From contig CAIKOD010000166.1 in the NCBI GenBank assembly GCA_903828975.1, positions 1-64,000 on the forward strand: a stretch of DNA of 64,000 nucleotides, given 5' to 3'. Of the stretch, positions 31,298 through 40,640 are shown one piece after another. Position 1 is the stretch's first letter, and each line of letters starts with the position of its first letter. The notes below the pieces were generated by a model that saw only the letters and a program-made list of their open reading frames with translations, had not been told where the DNA came from and did no database searches. Origin of the DNA: an uncultured Methanomicrobiales archaeon (GTDB lineage Archaea; Halobacteriota; Methanomicrobia; Methanomicrobiales; Methanospirillaceae). The position numbers were made by a program, and so were the translations under genes.

Positions 31298-31425
31298 CTT
31301 TCATTTGGAAGGACATTCGTATATTTCTATCTCTTCACTATGGTTGAAAAATTCGTTCCTTTGGAATGTGATACAACAGTAATAATTATACGTTTCGTGA
31401 CTCTCATTCCATATACGGAATTGAT

Positions 31426-32643
31426 ATGACAAAAAAAAGGGGTAAAACCGATAAGGGAGTATCTGATCTGATAGGTACCATTCTAATTATCATTCTGGTT
31501 ATTGGGTTGGCCGCCGTGATTGCAGCATTTCTCATGCCAAATTTGTTGCATAAATCTGCATATATCGCCAGTGAGGTGAGTGCCTCTCCGATAACCCAGC
31601 CAAGTGGACAACAGGTTGAGGTAATCTCACTCCTACCGCAGGCGGGTGATCCATTTTATATTATCGGGCAGAAGCAATCAAAAGGTGGATACCCGATTTC
31701 AGTGAGGGCCCTGTCTCCTGATGGACGGAAAATCAGTGTAAACTGCACAGACCTGACCGGAAACTTGTACGGAAAAGAACTCTATGTGTATCCGGCGAAC
31801 AGGCCGGGTGCGGGCCCTTGTGAAATGTGTATCAATGATACCAGACCTACGGGCGCAATGCGGCCGATGACGAACGGCAAATGGACAATTCAGTTGATTG
31901 ACGAGGAATCGCATATTCTCGTGATGTCGAATTCTGATGCAAATATTACAAAAGGGACGACCTCCCTTCCGAAAGTAGGTGGGATGCTTGGTGGTAATGT
32001 ATATTACTCTGATTGCACAATCATTACCCCCACCGTTGCATCAGCACCTGTTAGTCCCACACTTGGACCGGGAAATATGTCGTACCGGACATTTAATGGT
32101 AATCAGTATATGGAGTATCCAAACGATCCTAACCTGAGATTTACCGGCGATTTGGGAATATCCCTTTGGCTCCGGCCGACCAACCTTGCTGTCTGGAACA
32201 CGATAATAGGAAAGGGCATTCTGTATCCAAACAGTACAGAATATGATAACTATCAGGTTGTAGCGATAGGGAATAAATTATACTTTGAATGGAATAATGC
32301 AGACGGAACCCATTATCACTCCCAGACTGATAATGCAGCCCTGACCCAGGGTTCGTGGCAATATGTGACCGTGAATGTGCAAAAGAATGGCCAGCCACAG
32401 ATGTATGTCAATGGGGTGCTCCAGCCCTCCACCGTATTTACAGGAAATGTTCCGAATACCGGATCGGTTTCAACCGCAACGGTGAATATGCAGGACAATA
32501 ATTTCCCGGTTAAAATTGGTAAACAGAATGCAGGACCCCCGAATGAGTTCTATTACTATGGAGATATCGGAAATATGGCGCTTTATAACCGTCCCCTGAC
32601 ATCCAATGAGATACTGCAGAACAATCAGACATATTCTGCCTGA
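31426..32643 (+). CDS. Archaeal type IV pilin N-terminal domain protein with LamG-like C-terminus
   Basis: DKGVSDLIGTILIIILVIGLAAVIAAFLMP; LWLRPTNLAVWNTIIGKG...YVTVNVQKNGQPQMYVNGVLQ. Confidence 0.87.
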   Translation: MTKKRGKTDKGVSDLIGTILIIILVIGLAAVIAAFLMPNLLHKSAYIASEVSASPITQPSGQQVEVISLLPQAGDPFYIIGQKQSKGGYPISVRALSPDGRKISVNCTDLTGNLYGKELYVYPANRPGAGPCEMCINDTRPTGAMRPMTNGKWTIQLIDEESHILVMSNSDANITKGTTSLPKVGGMLGGNVYYSDCTIITPTVASAPVSPTLGPGNMSYRTFNGNQYMEYPNDPNLRFTGDLGISLWLRPTNLAVWNTIIGKGILYPNSTEYDNYQVVAIGNKLYFEWNNADGTHYHSQTDNAALTQGSWQYVTVNVQKNGQPQMYVNGVLQPSTVFTGNVPNTGSVSTATVNMQDNNFPVKIGKQNAGPPNEFYYYGDIGNMALYNRPLTSNEILQNNQTYSA

Positions 32644-32963
32644 ATTCTTTTTTTTTTAAATTGATTAGGAAATTATTATTGAATGGCCTGGTTAGATAGT
32701 CGTTTCTTTTTCTGATTGGAAGCTCTTTATCAGGAACGTTTCATGCAAATTACAGAACATTTGCAATATCACTCTCATGGATATATCTATGTCCGGAAAA
32801 AAGAATTCGCGTAAACAGTTGACTGCCCTCTCTATTTGCTAATTGCAGAAGAACAGAAAGAAACCTGAGTCCGGGATAAAAAAACGCTTACTCATTTTCT
32901 TCCCGCAATCGCCAAACAGATTGTTTTTATTTCATCTTTAAAAAAGTTAAAAAAACCAACCCG

Positions 32964-34889
32964 TCAGATGACAAAGTTGAAGATAACCATCGCAATAATG
33001 AGCATAATTGCTGCATGCTTAAGGCCGGCAGAGAGCGATGCCTCTCCCATCTGACCTGCGATAATACCCGAAAAGAACGCCTGTACAAGGCAACCGTGAT
33101 ACATAAGCCGGGAAATGGTATACATCGAAGCGGCAGTGAACGCTGCAAAGGCACCAGTCTGGGGGAGACCTTTGGTGTCGATATTTCCGAGAACTGGCAT
33201 GAACTGGGTAGTAATCACCGCAACAACGAATACGAATACGATGAACGCGAGGTAAATGACGGCCGTATAAATAAACATCTCCGACATCCGTTCCTTTTTA
33301 AGGGTCTCCGACATCCGGGCGTCGCTCGCCGCAATGGTCAGGACGTCCCCGATTGAACCGCTCATCTGGGTTGCCTTGCTGATAAGGGTTACAGTTCGTG
33401 CGATCATCGGCGTGGAAATCCGCTGTTCGAAACGCATCAGCGCATCGGTAAAATTTGCTCCCCAGTCCATATCCCGCTTGATCCGCTTGATCTCGTATGA
33501 CAGGAGACCCAGCTTGGTATTAACCATGATCGCGATTGCCTGCGATATGGTCAGCCCTACCTGGTTGATACCCGCCATCCTGTCAAGGAAATCAGGGATC
33601 GATGCCTCAATGCCCTGGATGTTACGCCTCCAGAGCTCGTAAAAAATACCGAACGGGATGAGCACGATAAGCACGGCAATCACTACGTGGTCATCCATCA
33701 TATCGATGAACCGTTCGAAACCCGCCGGTGGGAGATTAAGGTATATGGTGATGAGATAAATCGCAGCAACAGGGATTGTGATCAGCAGCGTAAGCTTATA
33801 ATTCATCACGAATATCCGTACAGGGTTCCGGATAAATTCCTTTATATTCCTGATACGGTCGTAATGGAGGAGTTTTTCGAAGAATTTCTCCTCCCCTGCC
33901 TTCTTTTCGATCCTGACATCAGCATATTCGGAAAGTTCCCGTACCCGTGTGAACCGTTGGATCGATTCAGACTTGATCGAGATCATATCGATAAGGATGA
34001 TAAATACCAGTGAGCCGATAGGGAGCAGGAGGTAAATAACAAGGGCCATCTGGGTCACTGCCGCACCCCCCATCATCCCCATCACCACCATGATGATGAT
34101 CAGGAACAGGGGCCCGGCCACAAAGAGGGTGACATAGGACTCTGATATCAGCGAGAGAAACTGGAGAAATTCTTTCTGCTCGAATCTGGCCTCTTCCTGG
34201 TACAACCGCACGCGGCCGGCCAGAAAGCCTGTCAGGTCCCCACCCGTTTCAATGATGGATATCATATCCTCAAGGAACTGTTTCATCTTTTGTGAAGGGG
34301 TCGTCTCCATGAGGTGCCGGAGCGCGGTGACGACATCCATACCAAAGAAGTCGGCATCCCTGATGACCTGCCTGAACTCGAGTGCGACCTCCCCGTAGAC
34401 CGGGGCATTTTCTGATATTGACCGGAAAATAACGAGGAGTTGCCCGCCCCCTTTCCTCATCGCAAACATGTATGCGACCGCATTATGCAGTGTCAGGTTT
34501 ATCTTGGTTGCCCGGTTGTTCTTTCTCATGCCCGGGTATTTCATTACGATAACATAGATCAGGAGTGACCCGATGATAAATGAGATAACTGCCCCTATAA
34601 GAGATATGACCTCATTTGGAAGGGATACGATTATGGAATTGGGCAACGTGATTTTGTAAACATTGTAAATGCCCGTGTAATCAGCCGTAGGGCTCATAGT
34701 GACTGTTATTGAAACAAAAAATCCAAACACCGCAAATACGATACCACAGAGCAGCGATACGATCAATCCATACCGGGTGTACCGTTCCGGGGTCATCGGC
34801 ATGCGGGCGGAAATGAGATTTGCACTCAGGCTGGAGTATTTATCAGAATCACGCGGTACCAACCGTTGTACAATAGAGTAATGACTCAT
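32964..34889 (-). CDS. Type II/IV secretion system membrane protein, TadC/ArlJ-like, with two T2SSF-like halves
   Basis: 641 aa, repeated TM layout; LEDMISIIETGGDLTGFL and ALMRFEQRISTPMIARTVTLISKATQMSGSIGDVL. Confidence 0.9.
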   Translation of the reverse strand: MSHYSIVQRLVPRDSDKYSSLSANLISARMPMTPERYTRYGLIVSLLCGIVFAVFGFFVSITVTMSPTADYTGIYNVYKITLPNSIIVSLPNEVISLIGAVISFIIGSLLIYVIVMKYPGMRKNNRATKINLTLHNAVAYMFAMRKGGGQLLVIFRSISENAPVYGEVALEFRQVIRDADFFGMDVVTALRHLMETTPSQKMKQFLEDMISIIETGGDLTGFLAGRVRLYQEEARFEQKEFLQFLSLISESYVTLFVAGPLFLIIIMVVMGMMGGAAVTQMALVIYLLLPIGSLVFIILIDMISIKSESIQRFTRVRELSEYADVRIEKKAGEEKFFEKLLHYDRIRNIKEFIRNPVRIFVMNYKLTLLITIPVAAIYLITIYLNLPPAGFERFIDMMDDHVVIAVLIVLIPFGIFYELWRRNIQGIEASIPDFLDRMAGINQVGLTISQAIAIMVNTKLGLLSYEIKRIKRDMDWGANFTDALMRFEQRISTPMIARTVTLISKATQMSGSIGDVLTIAASDARMSETLKKERMSEMFIYTAVIYLAFIVFVFVVAVITTQFMPVLGNIDTKGLPQTGAFAAFTAASMYTISRLMYHGCLVQAFFSGIIAGQMGEASLSAGLKHAAIMLIIAMVIFNFVI

Positions 34890-37225
34890 ACGCCTCGCTT
34901 CAGGAAGGCCTTCAGGTCACCGATCGCTTCGATAACCCCGGCCGCATCGATATTATAAGCCTGGAACAATTGTGAAACACTGATATAATCAAGGATGCCC
35001 TGTTCCTTCATCGCGATCAGTATCATCTTCCGGACCCTGATCTCGTCCTCGAGTTGCTCGCGACTCCATCCACGTTTTTGTGCTATATCTGCATAAACCT
35101 GGGAACGACCATGATAACTGAACTTGTCAGTCACAGGGTCATAGGTAAACACTGTGTTGACACGCAGGCTTCCGGTTACCGGGTCGGCTCCGGCAATTTC
35201 TACAATCTCCTGTACTCGCCGGATCCGTTCCTGCCCCCGGTAGACAAGGGCCTGGACGCTGATAACATTCAGGGCCTGTAACATGTTCCGCGGAACATTC
35301 AGGGGTTCACTCTCAAGACGGTGGATGGCCGCATCAACATTTCCGGCATGGAGTGTTGAAAAGGTGGTGTGACCAGTGTTCATCGCCTGGAACAGTGTCT
35401 GTGCCTCAGCACCCCGGACTTCACCGACGAGGATATATTCAGGCCGCTGCCTCATTGCTGCCCTTAAAAGGTCAAACATGGAGATCATGCTGGCCCCTTC
35501 AGCTATCGAGTCTCGCGTTACGGAGGCAATCCAGTTCTCGTGGTAGAGGGTGATCTCTCTTGTGTCCTCGATACTGACTACCTTTGCCATCGGCGGGATA
35601 AACAGTGATGCAGCATTCAATGAGGTAGTCTTTCCTGATGCTGTACCACCAATGAAGAGAAGGCTCTTGTTATTTTCAATGGCCATCCAGAAATAGACGA
35701 GCTGGTCCTCATTGAACGTACCATTCTCAAGTAGTTCGATCGGTGAGAATGGGTCTTCACGGAATTTCCGTATGGTAAAGGAAGTCCCGCGTGTTGTAAC
35801 TTCTTTCCCGAACGTCAGCTGGAGCCTTGACCCCTCTGGTAACGTGGCATCGATAATCGGAGACCCTGTTGAGATGTGTTTTCCGGACCGCTGGGCAAGG
35901 GTAATTGCAAGCGAATCGAGGATCTCTGCCTTAAAGGTAATATTTGTCTTGATATTCCGGTATTTCCTGTGGTAGAGGAACAGGGGGATCATTGTCCCGT
36001 CGCACGAAATATCCTCAATATAAGGGTCTTTCATCAGGGCCTCGATCCGTCCCCAGCCAAGAAAATTCCTGACAAGGTAATACTGCAGTTTAAATAGCGT
36101 GTTCAGGTCGGGACTGATACCGTACTCATGGAATAAATCATCCATTTTCTCGATGAGGAGCTCCCGCTTGTCCCTGACGAGTTCATCATCATCAAGGATC
36201 AGGACATTTCGCAGGTCTGCGTGCACCCGTTCGATCAACTCGTACTGGAATTCCGATAAGACCGGCTCGAACAGGAGGTACTCATTCTGGTTGGTCTTTT
36301 CATTCAATGCGACGACGACCAGGGACTCCCCGACATCAACCCAGTAGTGGTCAATCTCCCGGTAACTGGCGGGAAGTGCGGATTCGACCAGGGGTCCCTG
36401 CGTTACAGGATCGTATCGGGGAACAATTTTTTTGGGGGATTTCCGTTTTCCAAATCCGGCCTCTTTACCGGGCTTGTCTTTCTTTCCCGATTCATCATCC
36501 ACATGAAACGCCCGTTTTAACGAATCCAGGCTGGAGGTCTTTTTCCTCTCGTATAGCGCCACTTCGTCAGGAAGTAATTCAGGGGTCTTTTGTGGTACGC
36601 TCCCGCTTACCTGGGTCGCTGAGACACCGGCAGGTGACTTCGCCACCGTGGTTGATGATGTCCCGTTTGTTGTACCACGATGGAACAGGCCTGATATTTG
36701 ATCCTCAAGTGACGGGCCTTTGCTACCCTTTTTGGCTTCCTTTACCCCCACTGGATTATCCGGGTTATTGTAGCCTGCAGGGGGGATTATAACAGGTGAT
36801 GAGGTTTTAGGTACCGTCTTTGATTTTGTATCCTTTCCTTTGTCTTCGTGAAACAGGGAAGAGATCTGATCAATATGTGATAGAGGCCTGGTGGCGGGCT
36901 TCAGTACCTTTACTGCCACTGGATTATCCGGGTTATTGTTGCCTGCAGGGGGGATTATAACAGGTGATGAGGGTTTAGGTACCGTCTTTGATTTTGTACC
37001 CTTTCCTTTGTCTTCGTGAAACAGGGAAGAGATCTGATCGATAAGAGATAGAGGCCTGGTAACGGGCTTCGATACCTTTACGATCACTGGACTGTCCGGG
37101 TTTCCGTTGCCTGCAGCAGGGATTGTTACAGTTGATGAGGTTTTAGGTACCGCATCCTCTTTCTTTCCCGAACTTCTACTACCCTGGATCATTTTTTTTA
37201 ATTTGCCGAGTCCCGGGATGTCCAT
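34886..37225 (-). CDS. Type II/IV secretion system ATPase (TadA/VirB11/ArlI-like) with repetitive N-terminus
   Basis: Walker A FIGGTASGKTTSLNA; RQRPEYILVGEVRGAEAQTLFQAMNTGHTTFSTLHAG. Confidence 0.95.
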   Translation of the reverse strand: MDIPGLGKLKKMIQGSRSSGKKEDAVPKTSSTVTIPAAGNGNPDSPVIVKVSKPVTRPLSLIDQISSLFHEDKGKGTKSKTVPKPSSPVIIPPAGNNNPDNPVAVKVLKPATRPLSHIDQISSLFHEDKGKDTKSKTVPKTSSPVIIPPAGYNNPDNPVGVKEAKKGSKGPSLEDQISGLFHRGTTNGTSSTTVAKSPAGVSATQVSGSVPQKTPELLPDEVALYERKKTSSLDSLKRAFHVDDESGKKDKPGKEAGFGKRKSPKKIVPRYDPVTQGPLVESALPASYREIDHYWVDVGESLVVVALNEKTNQNEYLLFEPVLSEFQYELIERVHADLRNVLILDDDELVRDKRELLIEKMDDLFHEYGISPDLNTLFKLQYYLVRNFLGWGRIEALMKDPYIEDISCDGTMIPLFLYHRKYRNIKTNITFKAEILDSLAITLAQRSGKHISTGSPIIDATLPEGSRLQLTFGKEVTTRGTSFTIRKFREDPFSPIELLENGTFNEDQLVYFWMAIENNKSLLFIGGTASGKTTSLNAASLFIPPMAKVVSIEDTREITLYHENWIASVTRDSIAEGASMISMFDLLRAAMRQRPEYILVGEVRGAEAQTLFQAMNTGHTTFSTLHAGNVDAAIHRLESEPLNVPRNMLQALNVISVQALVYRGQERIRRVQEIVEIAGADPVTGSLRVNTVFTYDPVTDKFSYHGRSQVYADIAQKRGWSREQLEDEIRVRKMILIAMKEQGILDYISVSQLFQAYNIDAAGVIEAIGDLKAFLKRGV
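36770..37150 (-). repeat. 168-bp tandem repeats within the secretion ATPase gene
   Basis: gtaccgtctttgatttt at 36811 and 36979, related gtaccgcatc at 37147; period 168 bp (56 codons). Confidence 0.88.
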
Positions 37226-37531
37226 CCCTCCCCTCCCCTGAACCTATTTCTTTTTATTTACTTTGGAGAGGAATCGCTATATAAGGGTATGTCAGGGCAT
37301 ATACCCTCATATGGGGATGGAATGTCCTGATATCAGAATAATCCGGGACATCTCGTAATTTTTCAAGGTTTATCGGGTGATTTGCATACTCATAGATCTA
37401 CGGGTTGGCCAACATCGTGGCAGATTCAGGATCCAGTCGGATCATGCCATCTCCTATCCCGGTTCAGTAGTTTAAAGAAGTGAACCGGGAAAACATTAAC
37501 ATCACAAGCGGGACAAATTATAAATATAACC

Positions 37532-38371
37532 ATGGAAACGGCAGAAATTCACGACCTTTCAATAAAAAAAATGCCTACCGGCATAGCGTCACTTGACCCG
37601 ATGATGGAGGGAGGAATCCCTCCGGGTACAGTGGTACTCCTGCTTTCGGAAATCGGCGCCGGGAGTTATGAGTTCATCTATAGTTCGATTCTTTCCATTT
37701 CTTCAAAGAAAAGTCAGTCCCTGGTTTCGGATACAATTATCCTTCCGTCCAGTATAAGGTATGTGACATTCACCAAGATGAGTGACGATGTCAAGCGGGA
37801 AATGAAACTCTCATTTTATGATGACCTGCTTGAGGGTTTGGATAATATCCAGTTCGACGACCTTTCCCAGCTCTATTTTGATGCCAGTGTAGTCCCGATT
37901 GACTGGTACAGTAAAGGGGATATCGTATCACGGCTCCAGAGCCGGAACAACCGCGATATCCTTTCGCAACTTTCGCAGACCTTTGGTCCCGGGGCTGATA
38001 ACAACCTCATCGTCCTCGACTCACTCACCGACCTTGCTACGCAGTATACGGGGACATCCCGCTGGGGTGACCTGATGGCGTTTATGCGCGGGCTCCAGCG
38101 GATAGCGAAACAATTGAATACAACGATTTACCTGCCTCTTGCCCAGGGAATCCTCAATGTAAAAAATGAGCGGGAAATCGCGGATATTGCAGATGCCGTG
38201 ATCCTTTTTAACTGGGAAGAGAGTTCGGCTGCACGACGTCAGCGGGTTATGTATTTCGAGAAATTCCGGGGGCTTATGCCACACCTCGAAGAAAAAGACC
38301 TCGTAAAATTTTCAGTCAGGATTTCGGCTGCCATAGGCTTTGAAGTAAGTAATATCAGGGTGATCATATGA
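37532..38371 (+). CDS. KaiC/RecA-like protein with degenerate Walker A
   Basis: GIASLDPMMEGGIPPGTVVLLLSEIGAGSYEFIYS (no GKT/S); LIVLDSLTDLATQY. Confidence 0.82.
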   Translation: METAEIHDLSIKKMPTGIASLDPMMEGGIPPGTVVLLLSEIGAGSYEFIYSSILSISSKKSQSLVSDTIILPSSIRYVTFTKMSDDVKREMKLSFYDDLLEGLDNIQFDDLSQLYFDASVVPIDWYSKGDIVSRLQSRNNRDILSQLSQTFGPGADNNLIVLDSLTDLATQYTGTSRWGDLMAFMRGLQRIAKQLNTTIYLPLAQGILNVKNEREIADIADAVILFNWEESSAARRQRVMYFEKFRGLMPHLEEKDLVKFSVRISAAIGFEVSNIRVII

Positions 38372-39066
38372 GCGGGGGCCGCGTGAAGATAGGTATTGAT
38401 GGACTTGACCAGATGATGGGTGGCGGGCTGGTACCAGGTAGTATCGCCGCAATTATCGGTTCCTATGGCACGGGTAAGACCTCCTTTGCCCTCCAGTTTT
38501 TATGGGATGGTGTTCAGCTCGGGGAACATACGATCTATATCAGCCTCGAGGAACGGGAAGATCGGATCTTCGAATATATGGCCCAGAAAGGATGGAACTA
38601 TAAACCTTTCCTGAATAAGCTTATCACGGTGTTAAAACTTGATCCATCTGATTTTAACCTCGCTATCAACCGGATTAAAAATGAACTCCCGGAACTTATC
38701 CGGACTGTTGGTGCCATCCGGGTTGTGATAGACCCGATATCACTGTTTGAAGACCTTTTCGAGAGCAATTCATTGAGACGGCAGGAAATGTTCCGGTTTG
38801 TTGAGGGACTACGCGACCAGCAGTGTACCGTGGTCATGACCAGCGAAACTGACCGTGACAACCCATATGCAAGCCGTCACAACCTTATCGAGTACCTGTG
38901 TGACACGGTTATTATCCTGCGCTATGTCAGGCCCGATGACCTTTCTGACGTTCATCTCGCGCTGGAAGTGGTAAAAATGCGATTGTCGAGCCATTCAAGA
39001 GAGATTAAACCCTATGAGATCCTGCAGGACAAGATCCTTGTTCATAGCGAGGCAAATGTTTTCTGA
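38368..39066 (+). CDS. KaiC-like RecA-superfamily ATPase, single domain
   Basis: IGIDGLDQMMGGGLVPGSIAAIIGSYGTGKTSFALQFL; 4-nt overlap with the preceding gene. Confidence 0.92.
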   Translation: MSGGRVKIGIDGLDQMMGGGLVPGSIAAIIGSYGTGKTSFALQFLWDGVQLGEHTIYISLEEREDRIFEYMAQKGWNYKPFLNKLITVLKLDPSDFNLAINRIKNELPELIRTVGAIRVVIDPISLFEDLFESNSLRRQEMFRFVEGLRDQQCTVVMTSETDRDNPYASRHNLIEYLCDTVIILRYVRPDDLSDVHLALEVVKMRLSSHSREIKPYEILQDKILVHSEANVF

Positions 39067-39089
39067 CCCCCTGCTTTTTTGTTGACGGG

Positions 39090-39659
39090 TTACACCACGT
39101 CGGATTGAATGATATCATCCATAAATGTCGAAAGGTTGGAGATCATCATCGGGTCGAGTCCTTTCCCGACGGCGAGGAAGATTCCGGGAGTCTCAATCAG
39201 CCTGAGCCGGTTTGATATATTGTGTATAAATTTTGAGATAGTGGCTGAAGGCAGGTAGATCAGCATGGTACTGACCGAGTCAAACAGGATGCAGGGACGT
39301 TTGTCAGAAAATTCATTCAGTGCCCCGGTTATCGCGATACCAAGATCGGTCAGGTTGGAAGGGCCGCCGATAAACCGGACGTTCTTCTCACCCGGAGGGG
39401 CTGTCCCTATCGCATAACTGGTGATAGCGTCAATGAAATACAGCCTGGCAACATCGATCCCGGCTCTCTCATAATTCTTTTTCAGGACTTCAGAGGGCTG
39501 GTTCGTAGTAATTATGATCAGGTCGTAGCCCTTATCGGCCATCGTTTTCACGATATCGATATTGTCCTGTCTCAACCGGTCAGCAGTGGTCAGCCGGAGG
39601 AGGAGGTTTTTTCCCCGGGAGATATCACCCGTTACAGTCTCTATCAAATCCAGGCTCAC
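39090..39659 (-). CDS. KaiC/RecA-like protein lacking a P-loop
   Basis: NLTDLGIAITGAL, ILFDSVSTMLIYLPSATISKFIHNISNRLRLIETPGIFLAVGKGLDP; paralog of 19105-19665. Confidence 0.75.
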   Translation of the reverse strand: MSLDLIETVTGDISRGKNLLLRLTTADRLRQDNIDIVKTMADKGYDLIIITTNQPSEVLKKNYERAGIDVARLYFIDAITSYAIGTAPPGEKNVRFIGGPSNLTDLGIAITGALNEFSDKRPCILFDSVSTMLIYLPSATISKFIHNISNRLRLIETPGIFLAVGKGLDPMMISNLSTFMDDIIQSDVV

Positions 39660-40306
39660 CTGCTGATGAATTCCCGGTATGCCTCCGGTATCTCGTTATT
39701 ATCTGTTACAATCGCCTGGTTCAGTTCCTGGAGGTTTTCAACGATCTGTTCCGTATTTTTAACCTGGAGCTGGAGACGGATCTTCAGATCACCGGGTGGC
39801 CCTTCCTCCTCGACCTGTTTCACCAGTTCCCGAAGGTTATCATGGACTATCTCTATCGGGTGGCGGAGCCTGTTAGCGGATTCAGTAATATAGGCAATCA
39901 GGATCCCATGGTTCGCTTCGATTACCTTCTTTGACTCGACGAGTTCCTGCTGGTACTTATCCTTTGTTGAAGATATCACCGCAACGATTGCCGTTACAAG
40001 GATAAACATCATGGCACGGAGGAGCGGAGGCCATGTCAGTTCTCCTAATACTTCGTAACTGACCACGATATGCATTACCCCTAGTACAATTGCAAGGAAT
40101 ACTGCCCGCTCGTGGTACCAGATGGCGGCGAGTACAAGGAGAATGTAAAATACATGGGTGTAGGCCACCTCGATTCCCCAGTAGAGGTGGATCGTCTCTT
40201 CAAGGAACAGGCAGAAAAGAACAAGCAGGACCAGGGTGAATTTTTTATTTTCCGGATCTCTAAACCAGTTGAATATTCGATTCACAACAATAATCCCCAT
40301 TATCAT
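39656..40306 (-). CDS. Multi-TM sensor with degenerate HisKA-like C-terminus and no HATPase
   Basis: N-terminal TM helices; AYITESANRLRHPIEIVHDNLREL...LQVKNTEQIVENLQELNQAI. Confidence 0.78.
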   Translation of the reverse strand: MIMGIIVVNRIFNWFRDPENKKFTLVLLVLFCLFLEETIHLYWGIEVAYTHVFYILLVLAAIWYHERAVFLAIVLGVMHIVVSYEVLGELTWPPLLRAMMFILVTAIVAVISSTKDKYQQELVESKKVIEANHGILIAYITESANRLRHPIEIVHDNLRELVKQVEEEGPPGDLKIRLQLQVKNTEQIVENLQELNQAIVTDNNEIPEAYREFISR

Positions 40307-40640
40307 GTCCTCTAATCAATTAATTGGTAATACATGCATTAATCCTTTGATGTCATTCACCGGGAAACCGGGTACCGGATATTCTTTTACTGCTGATGGA
40401 AGGATCGAATACCTCCACCCATCAACAATCCGACAAAACCTGGAATGGCCAACAATCAGGAAAATATTTTCTATTTGCTGAAAATGTATCCATTTTAAGG
40501 TATTCCTGTGAGGTACGCCGATACTACCGGGTGCATGGTCAATGGCAAAAAGATTGGGCTGAAAAAAACAGATCACATATCTTTTTTACAGGTGCAGAAG
40601 AGAATCTGTAGGTGAATTACGGAATAATGGCCTGGCCTCC

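Noticed and set aside
36300-37190. 168-bp repeat array considered as CRISPR-like
   Set aside because: No short palindromic repeats with unique spacers; the repeats are in-frame coding units of the secretion ATPase. No CRISPR array was seen in the window.
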